Source of the DNA: Aliarcobacter butzleri
GTDB lineage: Bacteria; Campylobacterota; Campylobacteria; Campylobacterales; Arcobacteraceae
Direction of reading: 5' to 3'
Assembly (NCBI GenBank): GCA_012522985.1
Contig: JAAYJJ010000027.1
Location: forward strand, 1-19,350
DNA length: 19,350 nucleotides
A program made the translations under genes and the position numbers. Below the pieces are notes generated by a model. That model ran no database searches and was not told the origin of the DNA. It saw only the letters and a program-made list of their open reading frames with translations. Every line of letters starts with the position of its first letter. Position 1 is the stretch's first letter. Below, piece after piece: positions 1-9,049 of this stretch.

Positions 1-608
1 AAAAAATGGCTGAAGAGCTAAGTAAATATTACCTTGAGCTTGGATTAAAAGTAAAATATATGCACTCTGAAATAGATGCCATAGAGAGAAATCAAATCAT
101 TAGAGCCTTAAGGCTTGGTGAGTTTGATGTACTTGTTGGTATAAACCTTCTTCGTGAAGGGCTAGATATCCCAGAAACTTCACTTGTAGCTATACTAGAT
201 GCCGATAAAGAGGGATTTTTAAGAAGTGAGACGGCACTCATACAAACTATGGGAAGAGCTGCTAGAAATAGTGAAGGAAGAGTAATACTTTTTGCAAATA
301 AAATCACTCCTTCTATGCAAAGTGCTATAGATATTACAACTTCAAGAAGACAAAAACAAGAAGAGTATAATAAACTTCATAATATCACTCCAACTACAAC
401 TACAAGAAGACTTGATGAAAACCTAAAACTTGATACTTATGATGATGTTGCACTTAAAAGAGATAAGCTTAGTAAAATCCCTGCTAGTGAAAAGAAAAAA
501 ATTTTAGATGAGCTAAATAAACTTATGAAACAAGCAGCAAAAGATCTAAACTTTGAAGAGGCTATTAGACTAAGAGATAAAATAGAAAAATTAAAATCAG
601 ATAAATAA
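1..608 (+). CDS. uvrB: UvrABC excision nuclease subunit B, 3' fragment
   Basis: C-terminal part (about 202 residues) of UvrB, the damage-verifying helicase-like subunit of nucleotide excision repair; the frame is open to the left edge, so the gene starts outside the window. Visible landmarks are the superfamily 2 helicase motif V region ([16 protein letters not shown]), a DADKEG stretch, and motif VI (QTMGRAARN) in the second RecA-like domain. The Yad-type region follows. The last 35 residues form the UVR domain ([14 protein letters not shown]), the coiled-coil hairpin that contacts UvrC. The methionine at base 6 is internal (MAEELSKYY is a normal UvrB block) and is not a start. The stop codon lies inside the left arm of a small hairpin. 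Identification is by direct recognition of conserved motifs and is secure; nothing looks degenerate. Confidence 0.96.
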   Translation, partial: KMAEELSKYYLELGLKVKYMHSEIDAIERNQIIRALRLGEFDVLVGINLLREGLDIPETSLVAILDADKEGFLRSETALIQTMGRAARNSEGRVILFANKITPSMQSAIDITTSRRQKQEEYNKLHNITPTTTTRRLDENLKLDTYDDVALKRDKLSKIPASEKKKILDELNKLMKQAAKDLNFEEAIRLRDKIEKLKSDK

Positions 609-628
609 AGAGTTTTTAAGCTCTTTTT
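607..628 (+). terminator. Possible weak intrinsic terminator after uvrB
   Basis: A six-base-pair stem, AAAGAG (607-612) with CTCTTT (621-626), has an eight-base loop and ends in a short T tract (624-628). It starts in the uvrB stop codon. The stem is short and AT-rich and the T run partly overlaps its right arm, so termination may be partial. It does separate uvrB from the pyrH operon. Confidence 0.42.
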
Positions 629-637
629 GGATAAAAT
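628..637 (+). promoter_or_regulatory. Candidate promoter for the pyrH operon
   Basis: TAAAAT at 632-637 follows a T-rich stretch and a TG at 628-629, resembling the weak -10 elements of Campylobacterota housekeeping promoters, which often lack a -35 box. Transcription would start near 644, about 25 bases before the preferred pyrH start. The TG is one base further from the hexamer than in a perfect extended -10, so this is tentative. Confidence 0.35.
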
Positions 638-657
638 CCTTAAATTTTAAGAACTAA

Positions 658-1377
<720 letters not shown>

Positions 1378-1388
1378 GGAGTGTATAA

Positions 1389-1607
1389 ATGAATAGATTA
1401 GAAGAAATTATGGCAAAAGCTCTAAAAAAAGTTGATAATGATAGATATATATTAGCTATTGCTGTTGGACAAAGAGCTGATGAACTAAGCCGTGGAGCAA
1501 AACCTCTACTTGAAGAGGGTGTAAAAAATATGAAATATACTGATATTGCTATCAATGAAATAGCTAATGGATTGATAAAAATTGAGGGTATTGTATCTAA
1601 TCAGTAG
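1389..1607 (+). CDS. rpoZ: RNA polymerase omega subunit
   Basis: Omega subunit (72 residues) of DNA-dependent RNA polymerase, which helps the beta-prime subunit fold and assemble. The conserved core is DNDRYILAIAVGQRADELSRG, followed by a helix KYTDIAINEIANGLIKIEG. A good Shine-Dalgarno sequence, AAGGAG, at 1376-1381 overlaps the pyrH stop and lies seven bases before the ATG. spoT starts eight bases downstream, the same rpoZ-spoT neighbourhood known from E. coli. The protein begins MNRLEEIM and so lacks the N-terminal MAR tripeptide that in E. coli omega contributes to ppGpp binding site 1. Low sequence conservation is normal for this family; position and core motif make the call firm. Confidence 0.9.
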   Translation: MNRLEEIMAKALKKVDNDRYILAIAVGQRADELSRGAKPLLEEGVKNMKYTDIAINEIANGLIKIEGIVSNQ

Positions 1608-1615
1608 TTGTTAAA

Positions 1616-3757
1616 ATGAATAGTTTTTCTTTAAAATTACAACAAATAAATACAATAGAAGCAGCTACTGAAGCTTTAGCCCAGATTATAGAGATAACTC
1701 CACAAATCAATAAAGCAATACAGCTATGTGTCTCATCTCATCAAGGACAAGTTAGAAAAAGTGGTGAGCCTTATGCGGTTCATCCCATATTGGTAGGGAC
1801 TATTACAGCTCATTTTAGTAAAGATGAGACTATGGTAATAGCTGCACTTTTACATGATGTAGTAGAAGATACTGAATATACCTTAGAAGATATAGAAGAT
1901 GAGTATGGCTTTGATGTTGCTAAAGTAGTTGATGGACTTACTAAAATAGTTGAGATTAGAGAGCATGAATTTACCTGCTCTATATCACATGAAAAAGTTA
2001 TAGGTTCAGCTCTTTCTTTTAGAAAAATGTTAATCGCTTCTATAGAAGATGTAAGAGTATTGGTTATTAAGCTATGTGATAGATTGCACAATATGCTTAC
2101 CCTTCAAGCTCTAAGAAGAGATAAACAAATACGTATAGCAGAAGAGACTTTAGTTGTATATGCTCCAATTGCACATCGTCTTGGTATTTCTACACTTAAA
2201 AATGATCTTGAAGATTTGGCTTTTATGTATATCTATCCTGAAGAGTATAAGCTTATAGATGAACATCTTAAAACATTTCAAAGTAAAATACAACTAAAAT
2301 TAAATGATTTTGTATCAACTACAAAAAGTTTACTAGAGTATCATGGTTTTGATATAGGAAAAGTTAAAGTTTTTAGTAGATTAAAACACCACTACTCTAT
2401 TTTTCTTAAAATGCAAAGAAAAGGTATAAGTATTGATGAAATACTAGATCTTTTGGCTGTTAGGATTTTAGTTGAAAAACCTATAGAGTGTTATGATGTT
2501 TTGGGACATATTCATATGAAGTATAAGCCTTTAATAGCAAGATTTAAAGATTATGTTTCAACTCCAAAAGAAAATGGTTACCAAACTATTCATACTACAC
2601 TTTTTTATGACTCAAATATCTATGAGGTTCAGATTAGAACTTTTGATATGCACAAAGTTGCAGAGTTTGGTGTAGCAGCACACTGGATATATAAAAATGG
2701 ATTAAAAGCAAATACTCCAAATCTAAATTGGCTTCAATCACTAGAATTTGAAAATGAAAATATTGAAGAGTTTTATTCTGATGCAAAACAAGATCTTTAT
2801 AGTGAAGAGATAGTTGTATATTCTCCAAATGGAGATACTTTTATACTTCCTAGGGGCTCTACTGTACTTGATTTTGCCTATTTAATACATACAGATATTG
2901 GAAATAAAGCTATTGATTGCTTAGTAAATAATATAAAAGTTCCTCTTTTAACAGAGCTTAAAAGCTTTAATATTATCTCTATAAAAACAGCAGACTCTCC
3001 AGTACCTAGATGTAGTTGGATAGATATGGTAAAAACTACTAGAGCAAAAAAAGGTATTAAAACTCTTTGTAGTACAAGAATTAAAGAGATAGATACAATA
3101 AGTGGTAAAAATATAATAAATACTATATTTAGTAAATATAAAGCAAATACTTTAGATGATATCAATCTACAAGTCAAATTTCATAAAGTACCATACATTT
3201 TAGACTATCTAAAAGAGACTAAAAGAAAAGTTAGTGAACAAATCTATAAAGCTTTAGGTTTTATGGCTAGATATAAGATACATAAACTAAAACTAAAAGA
3301 ACATAAACTTGATAAAATCATAGTCTATTCAAATTTTAATATCAATAGTCTCTCTTTTGAGCATTGTTGTCATCCAAAATTTGGTGATGATATAGTAGCT
3401 TTCAAATCCAAAAACAGTGCTGCGATTCACCATAAAATGTGTAATAAAGCCTATAAAAAAATCTTAAATAATGAAGAGATGTTGTATTGTAAGTGGGCTG
3501 ATAATAGTTTGCATAACTATAAAATGGTTGTAAGTTTACCAAATATAAAAGGTGAATTAGCTAAACTACTTACTTATTTATCTACTATAGATATAAATAT
3601 TGTCTCTATAGAGTATGGGAAAGATAAAATAAGCCATACAAGATATTGTGAAATAGAGTTTGAAACAACAAATCCAAATAAAGAACAACTAAAAGCATTG
3701 GTAGAGAAAAAAGCTAAAATAATAGATTTTATCTCTAAGGCTGATGCTTATAAATGA
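1616..3757 (+). CDS. spoT: Bifunctional (p)ppGpp synthetase/hydrolase (RelA/SpoT family)
   Basis: Long RSH enzyme (713 residues) that makes and degrades the alarmone (p)ppGpp in the stringent response. Domains in order: an HD hydrolase, about 35-190, with His56, the HD pair His80-Asp81, the following ED (84-85) and the LCDRLHNM motif (Asp155, Asn159) all present; a synthetase domain, about 245-360, with SRLKHHYSIFLKM, RFKDYVSTPKENGYQTIHT and EVQIRTFDMHKVAE; a TGS domain, about 398-460; the cysteine-rich region EHCCHPKFGDD...HHKMC, about 582-610; and a C-terminal ACT domain, about 635-710. Both catalytic domains look intact, fitting a single bifunctional enzyme, as is usual in this phylum. The start ATG has no clear Shine-Dalgarno, so translation may depend on coupling to rpoZ eight bases upstream. 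Confidence 0.96.
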   Translation: MNSFSLKLQQINTIEAATEALAQIIEITPQINKAIQLCVSSHQGQVRKSGEPYAVHPILVGTITAHFSKDETMVIAALLHDVVEDTEYTLEDIEDEYGFDVAKVVDGLTKIVEIREHEFTCSISHEKVIGSALSFRKMLIASIEDVRVLVIKLCDRLHNMLTLQALRRDKQIRIAEETLVVYAPIAHRLGISTLKNDLEDLAFMYIYPEEYKLIDEHLKTFQSKIQLKLNDFVSTTKSLLEYHGFDIGKVKVFSRLKHHYSIFLKMQRKGISIDEILDLLAVRILVEKPIECYDVLGHIHMKYKPLIARFKDYVSTPKENGYQTIHTTLFYDSNIYEVQIRTFDMHKVAEFGVAAHWIYKNGLKANTPNLNWLQSLEFENENIEEFYSDAKQDLYSEEIVVYSPNGDTFILPRGSTVLDFAYLIHTDIGNKAIDCLVNNIKVPLLTELKSFNIISIKTADSPVPRCSWIDMVKTTRAKKGIKTLCSTRIKEIDTISGKNIINTIFSKYKANTLDDINLQVKFHKVPYILDYLKETKRKVSEQIYKALGFMARYKIHKLKLKEHKLDKIIVYSNFNINSLSFEHCCHPKFGDDIVAFKSKNSAAIHHKMCNKAYKKILNNEEMLYCKWADNSLHNYKMVVSLPNIKGELAKLLTYLSTIDINIVSIEYGKDKISHTRYCEIEFETTNPNKEQLKALVEKKAKIIDFISKADAYK

Positions 3758-3776
3758 CTAAGACCAAAGGTAAAAG

Positions 3777-4985
3777 ATGGAAAATAATATAAAAATAGCT
3801 TTAGAAGAGATATCAAGAGGAACTGCTGAGATTATAGATATTGAAGCTATTGAAAAAGTAGTAAGAAAATTTTATACAAATAATCAAAGATATGAAGTAA
3901 AAGCTGGATTTGATCCAACTGCACCAGATATCCATCTAGGACATACTGTACTTTTACATAAAATGGCTACATTTCAAAAGCATGGAGCTAATATTTTGTT
4001 TTTAATAGGTGATTTTACAGCTACTATAGGTGATCCTACAGGTAAAAGTGAAACAAGAAAAGTTCTAACAAAAGAGCAAGTTTTACAAAATGCCATCACT
4101 TATCAAGAGCAGGTTTTTAAAATACTAGATCCAAAATATACAAAAGTGGTATTCAATAGCTCATGGTTAGATGATCTAGGTGCTGCTGGACTTATAGCAT
4201 TAGCAAGAAACTTTACAGTAGCTAGAATGATAGAAAGAGATGACTTTACAAAAAGATTTCAATCAAACACTCCTATAGCTATAAGTGAGTTTTTATATCC
4301 ATTACTTCAAGGATATGATAGTGTACACCTAAAATCAGATATAGAACTAGGTGGAACAGATCAAAAATTCAATCTTCTTATGGGAAGAAGTCTACAAAAA
4401 GCCTATAGTATAGGTAAAGAACAAGCAGTTCTTATGATGCCTTTACTTGAAGGGCTTGATGGTGTACAAAAAATGTCCAAATCACTAAATAACTATATTG
4501 GTGTTACTGATGAAGCAAATGATATGTTTGGGAAAATACTCTCTATTAGTGATGATTTGATGTGGAGATATTATGAACTTTTATCATCAAAATCTTTAAA
4601 AGAGATCAATGAATTATCTTTAAATGTAAAAAATGGTACAATACATCCAAAAAGTGCTAAAGAAAACTTAGCAATAGAGATAGTTGATAGATATCATGGA
4701 GTTGGTAGTGGCAAAGCCGCACAAGAGGAGTTTGCAAAGATTTTTGCAAAAAAAGATATTCCTAGTGAGCTTAATGAGTTTAAATTTCCTCAAGGTATCT
4801 GGATAGCTCAAGCTTTGGTTGAGGCAAATATGGTAAACTCAACTTCTCAAGCAAGACGTGATATTATTGCTGGTGGTGTTAAAATCAACCAAGAAAAGCT
4901 AGAAGATGATAAATTAAATCTAGAAACTGGAGAATACATAATACAAAAAGGTAAAAAAAGTTTTGCCAAATTTATAATAGGATGA
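3777..4985 (+). CDS. tyrS: Tyrosyl-tRNA synthetase
   Basis: Class I tyrosyl-tRNA synthetase (402 residues) charging tRNA-Tyr in the cytoplasm. The Rossmann catalytic domain carries [20 protein letters not shown] with the HIGH-type signature HLGH at 53-56, [17 protein letters not shown], the tyrosine-pocket helix [13 protein letters not shown] (about 170-182), [13 protein letters not shown], and an exact KMSKS loop at 232-236. A C-terminal S4-like RNA-binding domain (about 340-400) includes [20 protein letters not shown] at 3766-3770 precedes the ATG by 6 bases, and the gene follows spoT after 19 bases. The HLGH-to-KMSKS spacing and overall length fit the shorter TyrZ-like subgroup rather than the 424-residue E. 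coli form. Identification is secure. Confidence 0.96.
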   Translation: MENNIKIALEEISRGTAEIIDIEAIEKVVRKFYTNNQRYEVKAGFDPTAPDIHLGHTVLLHKMATFQKHGANILFLIGDFTATIGDPTGKSETRKVLTKEQVLQNAITYQEQVFKILDPKYTKVVFNSSWLDDLGAAGLIALARNFTVARMIERDDFTKRFQSNTPIAISEFLYPLLQGYDSVHLKSDIELGGTDQKFNLLMGRSLQKAYSIGKEQAVLMMPLLEGLDGVQKMSKSLNNYIGVTDEANDMFGKILSISDDLMWRYYELLSSKSLKEINELSLNVKNGTIHPKSAKENLAIEIVDRYHGVGSGKAAQEEFAKIFAKKDIPSELNEFKFPQGIWIAQALVEANMVNSTSQARRDIIAGGVKINQEKLEDDKLNLETGEYIIQKGKKSFAKFIIG

Positions 4986-4988
4986 GTA

Positions 4989-6071
4989 TTGAAAAGTTTA
5001 CAAATAGGAAAATATAACGTAGAAATACCAATAATCCAAGGTGGTATGGGTGTTGGTATTAGCTGGGATAGACTTGCTGGGGCAGTTTCAGCTGAGGGTG
5101 GTTTGGGTGTAATAAGTGCAGTTGGAACTGGGTATTATGAAAATAATAAATATTCACAAAAAAATGTCTTAGGAAGACCTGTAGATCCTATAAATTTCTA
5201 CTCTAAAGAAGCCCTTAAAGCTATTATAGATAATGCAAGAAAAAAATGTGGAAACAAGCCTTTAGCAGCAAATATTTTATATGCTATCAATGATTATGCT
5301 AGAGTAGTAAAAGATGCTTGTGAAGCTGGTATTGACATTATTATAACTGGTGCTGGACTTCCTACAAATATGCCTGAAATTACAAAAGAGTATCCAGATG
5401 TAGCACTTATTCCTATTGTTTCATCAGCTAAAGCACTTAAAATCATATGTAAAAGATGGGCTAGATATAATAGAGTTCCTGATGCAGTTATCGTTGAAGG
5501 ACCTTTAAGTGGTGGTCATCAAGGCTTTAGTTATGAAGATTGTTTTAAAGAAGAAAGCAGATTAGAAAATATAGTTCCTCCTGTTGTAGAAGAGGCTAAA
5601 AACTGGGGTAATATACCAGTAATTGCAGCTGGTGGTATCTGGGATAAAAACGATATTGATAAGTTTTTAGCTCTTGGATGTTCTGGGGTACAAATGGGTA
5701 CTAGATTTATAGGAACAGTTGAGTGTGATGCACATGAAAACTTAAAAAAAGTGGTACTTGATGCAAAAGAAGGGGATATTGAGCTTATGAAATCACCTGT
5801 AGGATATCCAGCTAGAGGTGTAAGAACAAATCTAATAAATGCAATAGAAAACAAAACTGCTCCAAAAATAGCTTGTATAAGTAATTGTGTTTTCCCTTGT
5901 AAAGAGGGACAAGAAGCAAAAGTAGTAGGCTTTTGTATAGCAGATAGACTAGGAGATGCCTATTTAGGTAATCTAGATACGGGACTATTTTTTGCAGGTT
6001 CAAATGGGTATAGATTAAAAGAGATAATAACAGTTAAAGAATTAATGCACAAACTCACACACGGGGAGTAG
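4989..6071 (+). CDS. Nitronate monooxygenase-family flavoenzyme (2-nitropropane dioxygenase-like)
   Basis: FMN-dependent TIM-barrel protein (360 residues) of the nitronate monooxygenase/FabK superfamily. Signature segments are IPIIQGGMGVGISW at the N terminus, SAEGGLGVIS, IIITGAGLPTNMP, VEGPLSGGHQGF (the His of GGHQGF aligns with the family's catalytic His), VIAAGGIWD and the phosphate-binding GCSGVQMGTRFIG. A cysteine-bearing tail (CISNCVFPC, then FCIADR) precedes the C terminus. The start is TTG at 4989, with AGGA at 4979-4982 inside the tyrS 3' end and no ATG in a sensible place upstream of the first barrel strand. It lies three bases after tyrS. Whether it oxidises alkyl nitronates or acts as an enoyl-ACP reductase cannot be told from sequence; the nitronate class fits the motifs better. 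Confidence 0.85.
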   Translation: MKSLQIGKYNVEIPIIQGGMGVGISWDRLAGAVSAEGGLGVISAVGTGYYENNKYSQKNVLGRPVDPINFYSKEALKAIIDNARKKCGNKPLAANILYAINDYARVVKDACEAGIDIIITGAGLPTNMPEITKEYPDVALIPIVSSAKALKIICKRWARYNRVPDAVIVEGPLSGGHQGFSYEDCFKEESRLENIVPPVVEEAKNWGNIPVIAAGGIWDKNDIDKFLALGCSGVQMGTRFIGTVECDAHENLKKVVLDAKEGDIELMKSPVGYPARGVRTNLINAIENKTAPKIACISNCVFPCKEGQEAKVVGFCIADRLGDAYLGNLDTGLFFAGSNGYRLKEIITVKELMHKLTHGE

Positions 6072-6074
6072 TTT

Positions 6075-7430
6075 TTGAAGTTATTTAGGCTATTGTTTCT
6101 TTTGATGTTAGTGCTATCTTTAGCAAACTCATCTAACTATGATAGATTAACCCAAGAGTTCAATAAAGCCAAAATAGAGTATCTTAAAGCTGTTGTAAAT
6201 GGTGATGAACAAGAAGAGATAAAAAACTTAAATACTATTATTAAAACAGGAAAAGAGCTTAAAGTTGATACTTCTAAATATGAAGTATCTTTAAAATCTC
6301 TTTATGCTAAACAATCTAACACCCAAGCAGTTATTCAAAATCCAAAACCAAAAACCACACAAACAACTCAATCTCAACAATCAAGTAGCAAAGATACAAT
6401 AAAAAATATTGAAGTTTTAAATAATGATATAATAATAAGATTAGATCAAAAAGCAATAGTAAGTGATCTATCTTTTTTTCAAGAAAAAGGAAAAGTACAT
6501 AAAGATATTTTTGAAGTTAAAGGCAATTTTAAAGATGCTTTATCTACTGTTGTACAAATAGAGGGTATTGAGCGAATTATTATAAATCAACAAACTCCTC
6601 AAAGATTAAGAATTACAATTATCAATAATCAAGATCCAAAATCTATATATATGTTAAGTGGAAATAATATCATTATAAGAACAAATCCAGCTAAAATCTC
6701 TAAAACCACTCTTAAAAAAGAGGAAAAAGTTGGGCAAAGAACATCATTTTTAAGGGCTAAAACTATAGTTATAGATCCAGGGCATGGTGGCAAGGATCCA
6801 GGGGCTATTTTTGGTAAAAATCAAGAAAAAACAGCAGTTTTAGCTGTAGGAAAACATCTAAAAGAGTATCTTCTTTCTAGAGGATATAGTGTTTATATGA
6901 CTAGAGATAGTGATAAATTTTTAGAGTTAAAAGAGCGAACTTCTTTTGCCAATAGTAAAAATGCTGATATCTTTATCTCTATTCATGCAAATGCAGTTGA
7001 TATCAAGAATGCCTCAAATGCAAAGGGTGTAGAAACTTACTTTTTATCTCCTGCAAGAAGTGAAAGAGCCAAAAGACTTGCAGCTATTGAAAATAAACAA
7101 GATATGAAAGATTTAGATGATAGTAGCCAAAATGCACTACTTACTATTCTTAATAGAAGTAAAATAACATCTTCAAATAAACTAGCAATCGATGTACAAA
7201 AATATATGCTCCATGAGATAAGAAAGCAATACAAAGATACGGTTGATGGAGGAGTAAGAGAAGGTCCTTTTTATGTACTTGTTGGTGCTCAAATGCCCTC
7301 TATTTTAATAGAAATGGGATATATGACTCATAATCTTGAAGGTAAAAGAATTTTTGATAGCAATTACCAAAAAAAGATAGCTTTTGGTATAGCTAATGGA
7401 ATAGATTCTTATTTTTTAAATAACCCATGA
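6075..7430 (+). CDS. Periplasmic N-acetylmuramoyl-L-alanine amidase (AmiA/AmiC type)
   Basis: Zinc amidase (451 residues) that cuts the bond between N-acetylmuramic acid and L-alanine in peptidoglycan, normally to separate daughter cells. A signal peptide (about 1-18, ending LSLANSS) exports it. A coil-rich segment (20-80) and a Gln/Thr/Ser linker lead to an AMIN-like targeting domain (about 108-205). The Amidase_3 catalytic domain (230-447) opens with VIDPGHGGKDPGA; the zinc ligands are His237, Glu251 and His304 (SIHAN), and Glu413 in LIEMGY is the catalytic acid. The 340-370 insert, with SQNALLTILNRSK, may be the autoinhibitory helix region seen in LytM-activated amidases. The start is TTG, with GGGGAG at 6063-6068 six bases upstream; the gene follows its neighbour after three bases and overlaps ycaO by four. 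Confidence 0.93.
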   Translation: MKLFRLLFLLMLVLSLANSSNYDRLTQEFNKAKIEYLKAVVNGDEQEEIKNLNTIIKTGKELKVDTSKYEVSLKSLYAKQSNTQAVIQNPKPKTTQTTQSQQSSSKDTIKNIEVLNNDIIIRLDQKAIVSDLSFFQEKGKVHKDIFEVKGNFKDALSTVVQIEGIERIIINQQTPQRLRITIINNQDPKSIYMLSGNNIIIRTNPAKISKTTLKKEEKVGQRTSFLRAKTIVIDPGHGGKDPGAIFGKNQEKTAVLAVGKHLKEYLLSRGYSVYMTRDSDKFLELKERTSFANSKNADIFISIHANAVDIKNASNAKGVETYFLSPARSERAKRLAAIENKQDMKDLDDSSQNALLTILNRSKITSSNKLAIDVQKYMLHEIRKQYKDTVDGGVREGPFYVLVGAQMPSILIEMGYMTHNLEGKRIFDSNYQKKIAFGIANGIDSYFLNNP

Positions 7431-9049
7431 ATAATACACTATTATCAAAAGATGCTCCTGTTGAGCTAACTATTCAAAAGATGCAAGAAGCACTTCAAAA
7501 TCTAGGTGCTAGTTATACCCTAAAAGATCTAAAAAATCCTCTAAATAGATGTTATTCTATCAATATAGCATCTATAGAAGCTCCAAAACATATCTATGCA
7601 AATGGAAAAGGTAATAGTATTGAAGCTACCAAGGCTAGTGCTTTGGGTGAATATATAGAAAGACTTCAAACAAATATGTTTTTTGCTGATTTTTATCTTC
7701 CTAAATTAAACTATTTTTTAGATCAAAAAGAGTTTGATTTTAGGGGTGGATATTTAAATAAAGAGTTATTAAAGATTTATGATCCATATAATGAACTTTT
7801 AAAAGAGGATTTAATAGATTTTAATAGTGATTATTTTGATAAGATTGTATCTTTGCCATATAAAGAGCAAAAAACAGATGAAACTATCTATTTTCCAATC
7901 AATATACTAAACTCTCTTTATGTAAGCAATGGGCTTTCATCTGGTAACACTCCTCAAGAGGCTCAAGTTCAAGCTCTTAGTGAGATATGTGAAAGATACG
8001 TTAAAATAGAGATTTTAAAAAACTCCTATTCACTACCACTTTATCCAAAAAGTATATTAAAGCAATATTCAAAACTATTATCAAATATCAATACCCTAGA
8101 AGAATCAGGATATATTATAAAGGTTTTAGATGCCTCTTTTGAAGGTCGTTTTCCTGTAGTAGCAATAGCCCTTATCAACCCAAAAAACTCAACACTTTTT
8201 GTCTCTTTTGGTTCTCATCCTATCTTAGAAGTTGCTTTAGATAGAACTATCAATGAACTTATGCAAGGTAGAGATCTAAATATGCTTGATAGTTTTGAAA
8301 CTCCAACATTTGATAAAAATATGGTAACAAATTATCTAAATATAGAGTCTCATTATATTGATTCAAATGGAGTTTTTGGATTTGATTTTTTATCTTCTAA
8401 ACATAGCTTTAACTTTAGCTCTTGGAGATACAATGGCAAAAACTCCTTAGATGAATTGCACTATTTATCAAATCTACTCTATAACTTTGATAAAAAAATC
8501 TATTTAAGAGAATATAACTATTTAGGAATCTACTCTTGTTCTATAATAGTACCAAACTTTAGTGAAGTCTATCCTATAGAAGATCTTATTTATAATAATA
8601 AAAATAGAGCAAAAGAGATAAGAGATATGATAATAAACTATCAAAACTATAATTTTGATGAGATATTAGAAAATATTACTCCTTTGGAAAATAGTATAGA
8701 TCTTGACTCTTATATAGGTGTTATTTTTAAAAATCCATTTACTATATTGGAGTTTAAAGCTCATTTATACCTATCTATCAAAGAGTATGAAGCTGCAAAA
8801 GAGCTTCTTATATATAGTTTACAAAAAACTTCAAAAATAGTCTATGAACTTCTACTCTTAAAAGAACAAAATAAAGATTTTTCACTCTATCAAAATACTA
8901 TGTTTGAGATCTTTACAAAAGAAGATGTTTTAAATGCTTGTGATATTATAGATGGTACAAAAACTCTAATAGATACCACTTATCATCAAGATTATTTAAA
9001 TATTTTAGAACTTTATAAAAAACTAAATATCAAAAAATCAAGCTTATAA
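7427..9049 (+). CDS. ycaO: YcaO-domain protein, E. coli YcaO type (S12 methylthiolation accessory family)
   Basis: YcaO-fold ATP-using protein (540 residues), collinear with E. coli YcaO (586 residues by memory). Shared blocks are NGKGNSIEATKASALGEYIERL (58-80) followed by TNMFFADF, VYFP-like NI-NSLYVSNGLSSGNTP (158-175), LSEICERYVK (184-193, the second Glu-rich ATP/Mg segment), FVSFGSHP, the VALDRTINELMQGRDL helix, and YLGIYSCSIIVP. The C-terminal 120 residues look helical and TPR-like, as in E. coli, and lack the PxPxP tail of azoline-forming YcaOs. In E. coli, YcaO assists RimO in beta-methylthiolating ribosomal protein S12; that role is inferred here, as no rimO or rpsL is nearby. The ATG overlaps the amidase stop as ATGA, implying translational coupling. 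Its stop abuts the dprA stop on the other strand. Confidence 0.92.
   Translation: MNNTLLSKDAPVELTIQKMQEALQNLGASYTLKDLKNPLNRCYSINIASIEAPKHIYANGKGNSIEATKASALGEYIERLQTNMFFADFYLPKLNYFLDQKEFDFRGGYLNKELLKIYDPYNELLKEDLIDFNSDYFDKIVSLPYKEQKTDETIYFPINILNSLYVSNGLSSGNTPQEAQVQALSEICERYVKIEILKNSYSLPLYPKSILKQYSKLLSNINTLEESGYIIKVLDASFEGRFPVVAIALINPKNSTLFVSFGSHPILEVALDRTINELMQGRDLNMLDSFETPTFDKNMVTNYLNIESHYIDSNGVFGFDFLSSKHSFNFSSWRYNGKNSLDELHYLSNLLYNFDKKIYLREYNYLGIYSCSIIVPNFSEVYPIEDLIYNNKNRAKEIRDMIINYQNYNFDEILENITPLENSIDLDSYIGVIFKNPFTILEFKAHLYLSIKEYEAAKELLIYSLQKTSKIVYELLLLKEQNKDFSLYQNTMFEIFTKEDVLNACDIIDGTKTLIDTTYHQDYLNILELYKKLNIKKSSL

Noticed and set aside
92..307. Minus-strand open frame inside uvrB, and similar antisense frames in pyrH, spoT, amidase, rnr, holA and ssb
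   Set aside because: All lie wholly within well-recognised genes on the other strand, have Ser/Leu/Ile-rich low-complexity translations and lack ribosome sites; they are by-products of codon bias.
2878..3177. 99-codon hydrophobic antisense frame in spoT
   Set aside because: It resembles a membrane protein only because the complement of AT-rich Lys/Asp/Ile codons gives Leu/Phe/Ile. The plus strand encodes the TGS domain and the region after it.
4989..6071. Assignment of the flavoenzyme as FabK enoyl-ACP reductase
   Set aside because: FabK shares the fold, but the GGHQGF block, the Cys-rich tail and the 360-residue length fit the nitronate monooxygenase group better, and no fatty-acid gene is nearby.
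6340..6410. Repeated ACA/CAA-rich codons in the amidase, considered as a tandem repeat
   Set aside because: It encodes a Gln/Thr/Ser linker between the N-terminal coil and the AMIN-like domain. No regular repeat unit is visible at the DNA level.
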